Shown here piece after piece: positions 1 through 9,770 of a stretch of DNA of 64,000 nucleotides. Made by a program: the position numbers and the translations under genes. The stretch's first letter is position 1. Every line of letters begins with the position of its first letter. The notes beneath the pieces are model-generated. The model was not told the origin of the DNA and searched no databases. It saw only the letters and a program-made list of their open reading frames with translations. This DNA is from Heligmosomoides polygyrus polygyrus (lineage: Eukaryota > Nematoda > Chromadorea > Rhabditida > Heligmosomidae), in assembly GCA_947396885.1 (NCBI GenBank), contig OX377204.1, positions 18,421,706 to 18,485,705 of the forward strand. Reading direction: 5' to 3'.

Positions 1-1517
1 AAACAAATGAATGACGATCAGCGAATACAACTGAGAGCCTTAGATAGCGGTAATTACGCTGTTAGTATAACTTCTAAAATTGATTAATTTTTTCAAACGC
101 AGAGGAGCGCCTTCAAAAGTCTAATTAAATAACAAAGCTTGCAACTGGTAGTTCTGAAGAGTTATTATATTGCCTAGAACAACCAAATAGTTTCACCAAG
201 TTTTTGAAAGGAGGGAAATTTAAGTGATTTAAACCAAGCCGTCCACGGAGAACGTTGAGACCTCATTGGCTCGCGACCTCTTTAGCTATAACCTTTGCCT
301 CCGCTTACTAGGAAACATTTGGCCTTTTGTCTTGCAGCTCGCATTATCACTACCTTTATTTTACTATAAGCCGTTGCCTTATCGCTGGTTCCTACCATGA
401 GATTGTCAGGTGGAACGCCTTATTTGTCTGATGTTTCGACGTTCCCTCCGTCGTCGTCTTCAATGGCCTACAAGCGCTTAAAGGGCTTTGATTTACTACC
501 CGACTGAAGGTCTTGCACACTATAGGATTCCCAACCTAAAGCTGCAGACATGAAAGCCTGCAATAGTGAAGGCTAACGCGTATGATGTCTTACCGTGTAT
601 CGTTCACGGTATTAATCGGCGTTGGAACGGCAATAGAGTTTTGTGGCACGGAACCGCGATCTTCGATCTGTTCATATCGTGGTTAACCCACATAACCACT
701 ATGGTGTGAGCCGCGCCGAGGAACAGCTGTCACGTTTTCGCCTGTCGCTCTGTTTTCTGCCGCAATGTAGCCGGAATTCTCGGTAGAATCCTGATGTATA
801 CAACGCACTGCAGCATACGCTTGCTGAGAGAAGCTTTCACGCCTCGCTAACGAAGGCAAGGCGGCATGCTGCAAAGCTCAGGGTAGCAGGGACGCAGTGC
901 GTAGCAGCCTGAGCAACAGTGTCGCCTATGTCGCCGACAACAGCGTCGCTGAAGTGTAACATGGTCCTAAGGAGTAGTTTACTTACGTTACCATGCTACG
1001 CGGTGCCATGGTCGGCACAGATATCGAGTTGTCACTCTGCCTAGCGGCGCCACATCGCGTTTATACTTCACTTCCGGAATACATCTAATTTGACGCAACT
1101 CCGAGGTACGGCGTTCGGTGACTCGGGTCGCAGAATAAGCGGGCGCGACGTGGCAGTGGCTGCGCGGTTTTCGGATTGCCGCGCCGTGGCGGGAGTAGAG
1201 ACCCTCACGCCTTGCTTATGCATTGTCGAATGATACGATGCCACGTACGACGCAATCGATCAATTTGGCCGCTATGGGCCGGAAGCACAGTTTTGCGGCA
1301 TTCCTCCATGCCGTGGTTTGGCTTTTAAAATATGCGAGGTGCCACGAGAGACTATTGTACACAATAGTTTCTTTTGGTTTTTAAGCTTAAGCTTCAAACC
1401 CTTCCTAATCACACAGTTAACAATCAGTAGTACACACACGTTTTTCTTCCGTCCAGACAACACGGCAACAAGTCGAAGCACAAGCGTTCCTCTATTACCC
1501 TTCTCTTGCGTTAAGGT
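1..1517. other. No gene recognised
   Basis: I recognise no coding or repeat feature. On the minus strand the stretch from about 890 down to 683 begins after an acceptor-like CTTTGCAG and stays open for 63 codons to a stop. It could be a terminal exon, but the peptide matches no family I know and I did not call it. Confidence 0.3.
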
Positions 1518-1650
1518 CCCACAGAGTTCGGCGGCAGCGCCGCGGCCCTATGCTTAACCATAGGGCAGAGACGCAGAGCTCGCCGCCGGCGACGTCCCTG
1601 CCCTATCCTTAACCATAGCGGCGAGCGGCGTTGCCGCAGAAATCTGTGGG
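1518..1650. mobile_element. Small GC-rich foldback MITE
   Basis: The element opens with CCCACAGAGTTCGGCGGCA and closes with the imperfect reverse complement ending in ATCTGTGGG. The arms are about 50 bp and both carry CTATG(C/G)TTAA and AGGGCAG blocks. Its GC content is far above the surrounding DNA. There is no coding capacity. I cannot assign a superfamily, because no clear target-site duplication is visible. Confidence 0.55.
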
Positions 1651-3369
1651 GGCCTTTAGCCGAATAAAGCAAAAGAAGGCAAACATAATAACTGCTCGTC
1701 TAGGCTTTAGCGCTCCAGCCTGCCTGTAGCGGCATGAGGGTCCTAGCAATCGGGCTGACTTGTTAGCTATATACAACGAAGAAAAATACATGGTTATGGG
1801 TGAGTGAGTGAAAGAAAAACTAAAGCCGCCCAATGGAATTAATAGTAACCCTTAAACGGAGAACTGAAAGTTCGATCTGTATGCCTGTTCCCTATTTTTT
1901 ATGTATCCGATTCAAAAAGCAACTGCATACGTGATTTGGATAAATCCTGCAAAATGTACTGATACCCTCGTCGCGATTTTGTTCGCAATGTTCTTCGCAT
2001 TGAACTATTTTCCTTCACCAAACTATTCTGCATGTTATGAATCACTCCGCCTGTTGCGCAATCTCCATTCCTGGTTGATGGCAAACAATACACGAATCTG
2101 ACACGCACTGTTTGTTGTGGAGCCTATTCCGTGCCATGGGCTTTCTAAAGTTGTCATTAGGAATGTTGAGTAGAACAACTTCGACTTCCAACAGTGCACG
2201 GAAAATTCATCTCTGAACTGGTCTCCGAGGGCGAACGCGTTAGTTATGAAAGGGAGACACAAGGAACCACATGTTGACGGTGCGCAACACTTTGCTACTA
2301 AGATCATCTGGGGTGGTATGTATTAAAGTCTTCATCAGCTAGAAATTTTAGAGCTACCGTTATGCTCTTGTGCCCCTTCTTCTCTACTATACCAATTCTG
2401 ACAATGTCCTACGTTTGTTTGTCTTATCCCCTATACGTACGCAGTACGGAGTCTAATTCTTGAACTCAAGCATACATCAAATTCCTTTCCTGTGCCCATC
2501 GAATGTTTTCGGAGAAGTGACCACACTACTATGTAACCTGCCCAAACGTAAATAAAGATAAAATAAATCATAAAACGATAGAAAGCAACAAGTTGTGAGT
2601 AAAGAGGGACGATGGTGTTGATGCAAAGAGGTGCTTGATGTAGCGCTTGACACTTCCTCTGTGATTCAGTGAAGCCTATATATAGGTGACGACAGGGATG
2701 AAGATCGAGTGCTCGCAACGAAGACAGCAAGCTTTTTACCTTTCAGGTGCTTCAAGACCTATAGAAAATCTTTTATAGTGATTGGTTGTTGATCACGTCC
2801 TTAAGGTAGGGCACCATTTCCAACCTTCAATATTCATAGCGACGATCATACGGGATGTTTAAAATGACAATTGTTCTGCGGTCGCTCGTTTTTGCATATA
2901 GCCCCAAGAAAACCATGAAAGGGTGCACTGATATAAGCACGAAAGCAAAACACCCATATTCTCTTGTTTTCAGCGTCTATCGCATGGGGTAGCACGAAAA
3001 TTTGTCCGAGCCCACAGAGGCTACGGGATCAACTGGGTAAATATCGATGCGCAGGGCAACCAGCCAGGTACCGAAAGCATCGTGTGGGTCTTCCCCAGTT
3101 CCTCCGCGTTTTCCCAGTTCCTTTCTTCGAGCGCAAGAGCCTAACTGGGTGATCGACAGGAAAATTCGCGTTATACCTACTTCCCTGCTCACGGTCTTGC
3201 AAAGAAACATGATCAGAGCGGATACCTCCAAACTTAACAATTGACCAGCGCAGGGATGTCGGAGATTGACGGCGTCGGGAGCTATTAAGGTGGGCGTTAG
3301 TGATAGATGAAGAAAGTTTGTGATTCTCCCACAACACCTTGATAGGAGTATCACAAGACGTCACCTCCA
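1651..3369. other. No gene recognised
   Basis: AT-rich sequence. The minus frame 2431-2730 encodes a hydrophobic run (around YFIFIYVWAGYIVVW) but has no splice context or family resemblance, and I read it as chance. Confidence 0.3.
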
Positions 3370-3559
3370 GGGGCCGGATTCATCAAGGACTTACGTAACT
3401 TTAACGAAGATTTGTAAGCTTATCAAACGATATGGTGAGCAATAAGCCGCGTTATTTGAGCTTTGAGTAAGCGAAAACGCGGCTTATCGCTCACCCTATC
3501 GCTTGATAAGCTTACAATTCTCCGTTAAAGTTACGTAAGTCGTTGATGAATCTGGCCCC
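3370..3559. mobile_element. Foldback MITE (190 bp)
   Basis: The left end GGGGCCGGATTCATCAAGGA is answered by its imperfect reverse complement ending GATGAATCTGGCCCC. The inner arms also pair (CTTACGTAACTTTAACG; GCTTATCAAACGATA; AATAAGCCGCGTT). The whole element folds into one long hairpin with a loop near 3460. It is non-coding. It lies about 40 bp before the first recognisable Penelope-like sequence. Confidence 0.65.
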
Positions 3560-3599
3560 AGAACACTAGTGTCTACAGTCGATCTACATCTAAGTAGTT

Positions 3600-5160
3600 C
3601 GCAAAGCAATGCCGCTCGCTTAACCGGTGACCTCACGCAGTATAAGGTCCGTCCTATCAAAAGTAGCACTGGTGGGCCAGCAAACCGTATTCCGTGGCTG
3701 TTGAACTGGTTTTCAAGCAGTTGCTAAAATTCGTACTTGTTCACCTCACCTGGTGCATTCTTGAATAAAATCCTAATCACACAATTGGAGGGTAGCTCTG
3801 TGATGGAGCCATTTGATGTCACTTCGTTGTACACAAATGTCCCCAATGACGATGCTATGCAGGCTTTACATGAAATTATTGTAGAACACCAGGACCATAA
3901 GGCATTTTTAAGTTAAGTGTTGCTCAAGTAATGACGCTCATAAATGAGTGTCTTCAATGCAATACCTTCAAGTGGTGCGATGAGTGCTACAGGCAAGTCA
4001 AGGGCTAGGTTTGTGCCATCGTCTAGATCCTGTGCTGGCCATAGCATTTACGCCCAAAATAGAGAAGCCCGTGCTGTAGCACAGACCCTTGCTATGCAGT
4101 CGGTATATAGACGGCTGCTTCATCGTGCACACCACACAAAACGAAATGAACATCTGTTTCAGTTTTGTCAATCAACAAGAGGAGCACATTAAGCTCACAA
4201 GAGAGAAACCGACCGAGCAGTGGTCGCCGTTTCTCCACGCATAAATCCGTCTCTCTCAGAGCACCTTCCAAATCAGGTGGTATCGAAAGTCTAGTATCAA
4301 GAACATCATTGTGCACCTTCGTTCAGCACATCCACGCAGTACTAAAAGGGCTACTGTTCGGAGCATGTTCCATACTGCTGCTTCGATGTCTTCAACGACG
4401 ACTTGAAGTCTTCATCAATGGCAATGGCATCCCACATTGCGTTATTAAATGGATAAGTGCAGGAAAGCATACCTAGAAGAAGTCGTCGACCACCAGCAGC
4501 ACAAGACACTCTGTTCAAGAAGAATGTAACAAAGTTCTCTTCTCGGTGCGCTTTATCACGGGTACACTAAGCACCCAAATACGAAACCGTGTTCGCAGGG
4601 CGGACTTAGACGATTTTATAAGGGTCGTTGATATTCCCCCGGCTAACATCAACTCGACTTGATAGGAACCGTCTCTATTATTATAACACCTGCACAACGC
4701 ACTCCTACATAATCTGTCCATACGGTAGAGAAGGTGACAGCAGAATGTTTGGTACGGTGTACCTCATTACTTGCACCGAATACAATGAAGAAAACATCGA
4801 CATGACGGGCAAACCTCTTTGGATCAGGGTGAAAGAACACGCGGATGAGTTGAATAAGTGCAAGGTCTCTACTACTTTGAGAGAGCACAGACGGTGAATC
4901 CACAAGGGCTGCGATTGTAGTGAAGGTGACGGTCTTAGAATGTGAGCCCGATATCGCAGCGCGGAAGAAGGAGTTGTGGATTGGAGTTCAAGAACCCTGC
5001 AATCAACAGGAAAGAGGAGCAGGTGGCCGTTATTCAGCTGCTGGCCCCATTTGCCGAGCTCTGTGGGCTCACCCAGGGAGCGCCAACCACAATGAGGATG
5101 AGGATGTGTCCCAAAGAAAGAATCTCATTCATCCATGTCACTATCCATCCAAATTGACAT
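3600..5160 (+). pseudogene. Penelope-like retroelement relic (RT plus GIY-YIG)
   Basis: This is a decayed Penelope-like element, a retroelement whose protein joins a reverse transcriptase to a GIY-YIG endonuclease. Reading across frameshifts, the order is: a VRPIKSSTGGP block (about 3648-3680), FDVTSLYTN (about 3812-3838, the RT motif with the first catalytic Asp), an RYIDG block near 4101, and a C-terminal stretch with VYLITC (about 4757) followed by MTGKPLWIRVKEH and a closing WI(G)V-x-(E/N)PA-x-N block near 4980-5010. The catalytic YxDD box reads YIDG, so the second Asp is lost. Many stops and frameshifts follow 3915. The order of domains and the signature motifs make the class clear; the exact ends are not defined. 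Confidence 0.72.
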
Positions 5161-6033
5161 AGGGTGGCACTCTCCTGCTGTCTCATGAGGTCAGTGAGGT
5201 TGCCTTACTCCCTTTTCGTCTCATTGCATCACTTGTTTCTGGAGCTTATGTAACTTGAAATGATCCCTGGGCAGGTAATTACCCCAACTTCTTTTGTCTT
5301 CTCCTAGCTCTGAAGGAGGCGGTTACGTCGAAAAGTTAGTCGAATAAAGAAGTATACCAATCTTGGCTCAACACCTTTACACGAGATCCTACAGCACAAA
5401 ATACCTATAGTTTCTTGATTATTAATATGAAAACGACAGACGAATGCTAGAGCGGAGTAAACACTATGTCATCATAATCCAAAGGTTAAAAAAGCGAAGC
5501 GTAACAGAGGTGTGCGTTTGTGTGAACTGCAATCGTGGAAAATTTCCATAAAAAGGAACCTCACGATAACGATCAACAACAAACTTGCTTTTGTTTATAG
5601 CACTGGATACAGTAATGACAGAGCAGAACAACACTCGAAGTTCAGCATGCTGGCGGCACCACACTGCAAACTGAGAATGGACAAAGACAAGTGAAGCCAG
5701 CGGGAGGAAGGCAATTACCGTGGACAATGAGGCACTTGCTGCATTACCTCCTAAAATAGAAGAAAACCATGAAACACAAAACAGACACATCAAATATGCA
5801 TCCAAAAAGCATAGTTTATACGCACCATAGGCACAGTTATAATATATTTAACACTAACAGCGTTGTTTGTTCCGCTTTGATGATTTCATGAGAAGGTTAG
5901 ACCTATACACAAGAAGTGTCAGTTCCAGGTTTCTCTATTGTCTACCTTCCAACTGTGTACAGCAAGCGTGATTGCTGTTTGAGTTTTATGGGATTTACGG
6001 TGGTTTTGAGTGGGCGCAAAATAACAATATTGC
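5161..6033. other. No gene recognised
   Basis: A minus-strand open frame (5464-5805) has internal acceptor-like and donor-like signals (TCTATTTTAG near 5750, GTAATT near 5720) and hydrophobic stretches. I could not tie it to a family or to the channel gene further right. Confidence 0.25.
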
Positions 6034-6035
6034 TA

Positions 6036-6923
6036 CCAAGCTGTCCAATAATTCTTGTCCGAAAATTTCACCATTTTTAATTTTTTCAACTTTATTGAAA
6101 AACAAGTCTAATCAACATCATAATTACCACAGTTATCCACAACAGTGGCCCATCGATTGGGCAGGTCGCCGATGCCCTTCACCCAGAACTCCGGGGGCTG
6201 CGAGTCGAAGAAGTCCACGATGTCGGATTTGAGGTTGTCGTAGTTGGTGAGTTTTCTTCCGGCCAAATGGTGCTTCAGCGGGCGGAACAAGTGGTAGTCG
6301 GAGGGGGCGAGGTCCGGGAAATTCGGCGGATGGGCAACCGTCTCCCAGCCGAGCGTCGCCAACTTCTGCTGGGTCTCCTTCGCTACGTGGGAGTGCGCGT
6401 TGTCGTGCAGCAGGTGGACCGAGGCCCGTCGGGAACGCTTTTCTCGAATGGCGGCTGATTAGTTTCTTGAGCTGATCGGTGTAGATGGAGGCGGTGATCG
6501 TCCTGCCTTGCGGGAGCAGCTCGAAGTACAGCAGGCCCTTGGCGTCCCACCAGCAGCAGAGCATGATCTTCAGCGGGTGTTCCCTGTCCTGGAGGCTCGT
6601 GTCGCCGCTCTCGAAACGATTGAACCAGCGCCTGACTGTGCGTTGGGACACTGCATCCTCCTTGCACGCTCTGCAGATGTTGGCGACCGCGGTGCCCGTG
6701 TCGTTGCCCAGCAGCCACTCGTAGTACGCGAACGTACGAATTCGACCTTGGTCCGTTTTAGCTTGTACTGGTAGCTAGACGCGGCGACTGCGCCTTATAT
6801 ACCCCTAGCGTGGAACTCTGGAAAACCTTCTAGAAGGTTTTTACACTTGCCTGATATTATAACACTTCTAAGGAAAATTATAGATTTTGAAAATTTTCGG
6901 ACAGGAATTATTAGACAGCCTGG
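6036..6923 (-). mobile_element. Internally deleted mariner, copy 1
   Basis: An 888-bp mariner flanked by TA (6034-6035 and 6924-6925). The terminal inverted repeats are CCAAGCTGTCCAATAATTCT at left and its near-complement ending TTAGACAGCCTGG at right. The minus strand encodes transposase pieces: an N-terminal start near MDQGRI, a helix-turn-helix with RTVRRWFNRFESGD, then a jump straight to MLCCWWDAKG and on through ETVAHPP and LAPSDYHLFRPL to the C-terminus VDNCGNYDVD. The roughly 130 residues that normally lie between, including the first catalytic Asp (the T-x-DEKW block), are missing, and several frameshifts add to this. It cannot make active transposase. The copy at 56.2 kb shares the same internal junction. 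Confidence 0.88.
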
Positions 6924-6925
6924 TA

Positions 6926-7569
6926 TTTTAAGGAGTACTAAATAGGTTGCTCAGGTGGAGTCTTATCTGGAGAGTTTTGTTAGAAACCCCGGTACAGAAA
7001 GAAACAAGAAAGAAACAGGCCTCGGTTTCAATCCCCATTATTTTCTCCCAGTATTTAGTCGATTACATCACGACGCACGGAGGCCAACTACGGTTCCGCT
7101 CATAGTCCATTCCCCTGTGGTCAAGATATGAGTTACCAATATCGATTAGGTCTAGCGGGATAAGCATAAAATTTTTCTTAGACATCCTGTACTTGCTGGC
7201 CAAGCGCCGGAGTGCTTCCATATATTCAGCATAGAGAAAATATTTCGTGTCACCAGCTTCATTCTGAACATGTTCGATTCGTTCAGCGGTTATTCATGGG
7301 TAAGCCATACTTCTCAGCATCCAACTCGCAGTTAAACGCGATTTCTGAGCGCAGACGTGAAGTTTTGAATTTTATCATCCTCTGCGCCGCCTTAACTGTT
7401 TGGCACGGCGGCGCAAGTGGGTGGGGTCAGTCCCATTCCGGCTATTTCGGCAGCTGAAGTCCTCCTACCCACACACTGGAAGGATCACACTCCAATGACA
7501 CCGCTGTCTATTTTTTCGGGCCTAAGCCAGCAGTTTTTCAGATATCTTTACTGATCCTAAAAAATCGGC
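6926..7569. other. No gene recognised
   Basis: Spacer between the mariner and the recombinase relic. A plus frame at 7212-7457 is open but unrecognised. It could be part of the same element as the recombinase, but no motif supports that. Confidence 0.25.
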
Positions 7570-8400
7570 AGCGAGAGAAACGGCGACAACTGCGACGAGA
7601 GCTGGTTTGCCTACGGCACTTACAAAAAGAATCCTATCCTGTTTTGAGTCAGCCATTTCTAAGGCAACACTCTCTCCGTACAATCGAGTCCGCGACGATT
7701 TCTTTTCCTTAATTCAGAAACGGATTGTGCCAGTGTCGGCGTTGCACAAGTTGAGGAATTAATATCTGGCATCCCTTATCCATCAGGGTAGAGTTAAGTC
7801 ACTGGGATGTCATATCGCAGCCTTGACTCTTTTTTGGACCACTTCCCTCGGATTAGCAGGAGATCCAAAAATCTTTAATCAAGGGAGCGGCTAGGAATCG
7901 GCCCCCGGTGGTTCATAGGTCTAAAGCAACACCCCAGGACTTACATAGATAGGGTTATTGGCTGAGCACTCCAAGCTTATACAGTTCTAGCCATGACGAG
8001 AGCCACAATTATCCTTCTCGAGCACGCTGGTTTTCTAAGGGTAAGCGAGTTGTGCAATCTCCGGTTCCAGGATATTGGTTTCACAGAGGGTTCCCTCTGG
8101 TGGTTGCGCGTAAGTAGGTCCGAGGTGGATCAGCAGGGCACAGGGTCTCAAATTGCGTTCCATCTCCATGGGAAACAGCTATTGTTGTGGGAACAGTTTA
8201 GTCGTTTGCATCCGTCTCGCTAGAGAGATTTTCTTTTCAGTTCCGTTTCGAGACGGCCCCCACGCAGGGACGTCGTTGCCAGAAAAGTCAAGCTCATATT
8301 GCAGCAGGCGGGTCTTAGGAATCAGCAGCTCACCACACATTCTTTCCGAGGAGGCGCGGCTACGGAAGCCATCTGAGCAGAGATAGCACCGGAGAACGTC
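7570..8400 (+). pseudogene. Tyrosine recombinase relic (DIRS or Crypton type)
   Basis: A degenerate tyrosine recombinase, the enzyme class used by DIRS-like and Crypton mobile elements. An N-terminal, SAM-like part is readable near 7655-7880 (SKATLSPYNRVRDDF, then SLIHQGRVKSLGCHIAALTL). The catalytic domain follows from 7993: GFLRVSELCNLRFQDI carries the first catalytic Arg, and a second frame near 8287-8370 carries THSFRGGAATEA, the H-x-x-R box. At least two frameshifts and several stops separate these parts. No accompanying RT or RNase H was found, so I cannot choose between DIRS and Crypton. A 19-bp insertion at 7938-7956 recurs in the RTE element at 13400. Confidence 0.68.
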
Positions 8401-9614
8401 ATGAGGGTAGGAAGGTGGAAGACCCAAAAAGCGTTCCTGTGACATATATAGAACCCACGCCTCTATTGTTTGGTAATTCTATTGTATAATATTTGACTTG
8501 AGACATCACTCACTACGGTGTTCTGCTGTACGTTCTTTTTTCTCTTATACTCGGGCGAGTATTTCCTACATTCTAAGGATCGGCGACAGCTTATCCGCCT
8601 TCTCGCTAGTTCCTTTGGCGATGTTACATGTGTCATGCATCAAACAGCATTTTTTGCCTCGATCAGACGATTATTCGCATGCTATTGTCAGTTCTCATAA
8701 AATTGTATTACTATAATATAGCGATGTTATGTGTATCTACCTTTTGGTACTGTTGTTGCTTTTGTATCGTTTCGAGGGATGCCCATTATCGAATCATAGC
8801 CTTGCCTATCAACTTTTTGTACACTGTTTCGTTGCAGGGGAGTGTCCCCATTATCGTATCTTAGCTGCCGAGATTAAGCTTTCGCCCCCGTCGTTGTATA
8901 GAAATTCAAAACATAGGTTTTGCCGTAGAGCTATCGGAGACAAAAATCGTGCTTCCTCGCACAGCAATGACGACACGCATGTTGTGATCGATTCATATCG
9001 CTCCGTAAAAGTCTGTCGGAGTCCTGTCTGGGCAACGGAAACTGTGAACCAGCCGTAAAGTTGATAGGCCTTAATTAACTTTTACGACAAAAGTTGAAAT
9101 TGGAGTTGCGAATGAATCACGCAAGATGGTTCATGCTCTTTTGATACTTCATTACCGTTCTAGCTTGAAAAGAGTAAAATATTGTTTTCGAAGTTGCTAC
9201 CATACTTTTTTCTTAATTCTGTGCTTTTTAAATGTTCCCAAATACCGGTCTGGCGATTCATCGGTGAATGATCGTTCAAACACAGGCTACTAATATCCTT
9301 ATTAGTGAACCTGCTCTTTATTTAGTCGTCACAATTTAACATCCATCCTGCAAACCAATTTGTTTTGCATTTTAAACGCACACGCACACAACACAAAACT
9401 TGCTTTCCAAAGACATGCGGCGGCAACGCTACGGTAATACAACGAGCAAGTACAGGTTCAGCGTAGCATATTTCGCTCTCGTTTTTCATTACTCGTTCCA
9501 GTGAGGCCTATTTCGTGAGGAACTTGATTGTTGTAAAAAGATCCCAAAACTAGGAATTTGTTACACGAATTGCCACTTTGTTAGTGAATATTGAGCACAA
9601 AATTTAAAAAGCAC
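8401..9614. other. Spacer downstream of the channel exons
   Basis: AT-rich DNA on the 3-prime side of the channel gene. I looked on the minus strand for the exon that should carry the first membrane helix and found none. An acceptor-like TTGGTTTGCAG ending near 9351, read in the required phase, would give only GWMLNCDD before a stop. That is weak evidence for a truncated product. Confidence 0.3.
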
Positions 9615-9770
9615 CTGATCCGCGAAACATCGGATACGGCCCGGCGCATTTTTCGTAGCGGGTCCTTGTGATCGTCATGTCATTGAGCTTGATCTCCTCG
9701 TTCGAGCCTACCGGGAAATATGGTGGAGCTACATGCCATGTCAGATTTACAATTTGTTCAATATAAGCGT
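9615..9770 (-). CDS. Channel exon 6 of those found
   Basis: 156 bp, entered after TTTTCAG and left at CAG|GTGCTT (phase 1). It completes the split Tyr codon of QSYAY, then gives the NLTW segment and KCAGPYPMFRGS, the loop-C region just before the expected first membrane helix. NLT is a potential N-glycosylation site. Confidence 0.85.

Noticed and set aside
683..874. Minus-strand 63-codon frame as a host exon
   Set aside because: An acceptor-like signal precedes it, but there is no family resemblance and no linked exon; kept only as a note.
5464..5805. Membrane-helix exon of the ion channel
   Set aside because: Hydrophobic stretches looked tempting, but the expected pre-helix Trp-Cys pattern and helix motifs are absent and the internal splice signals cut the frame.
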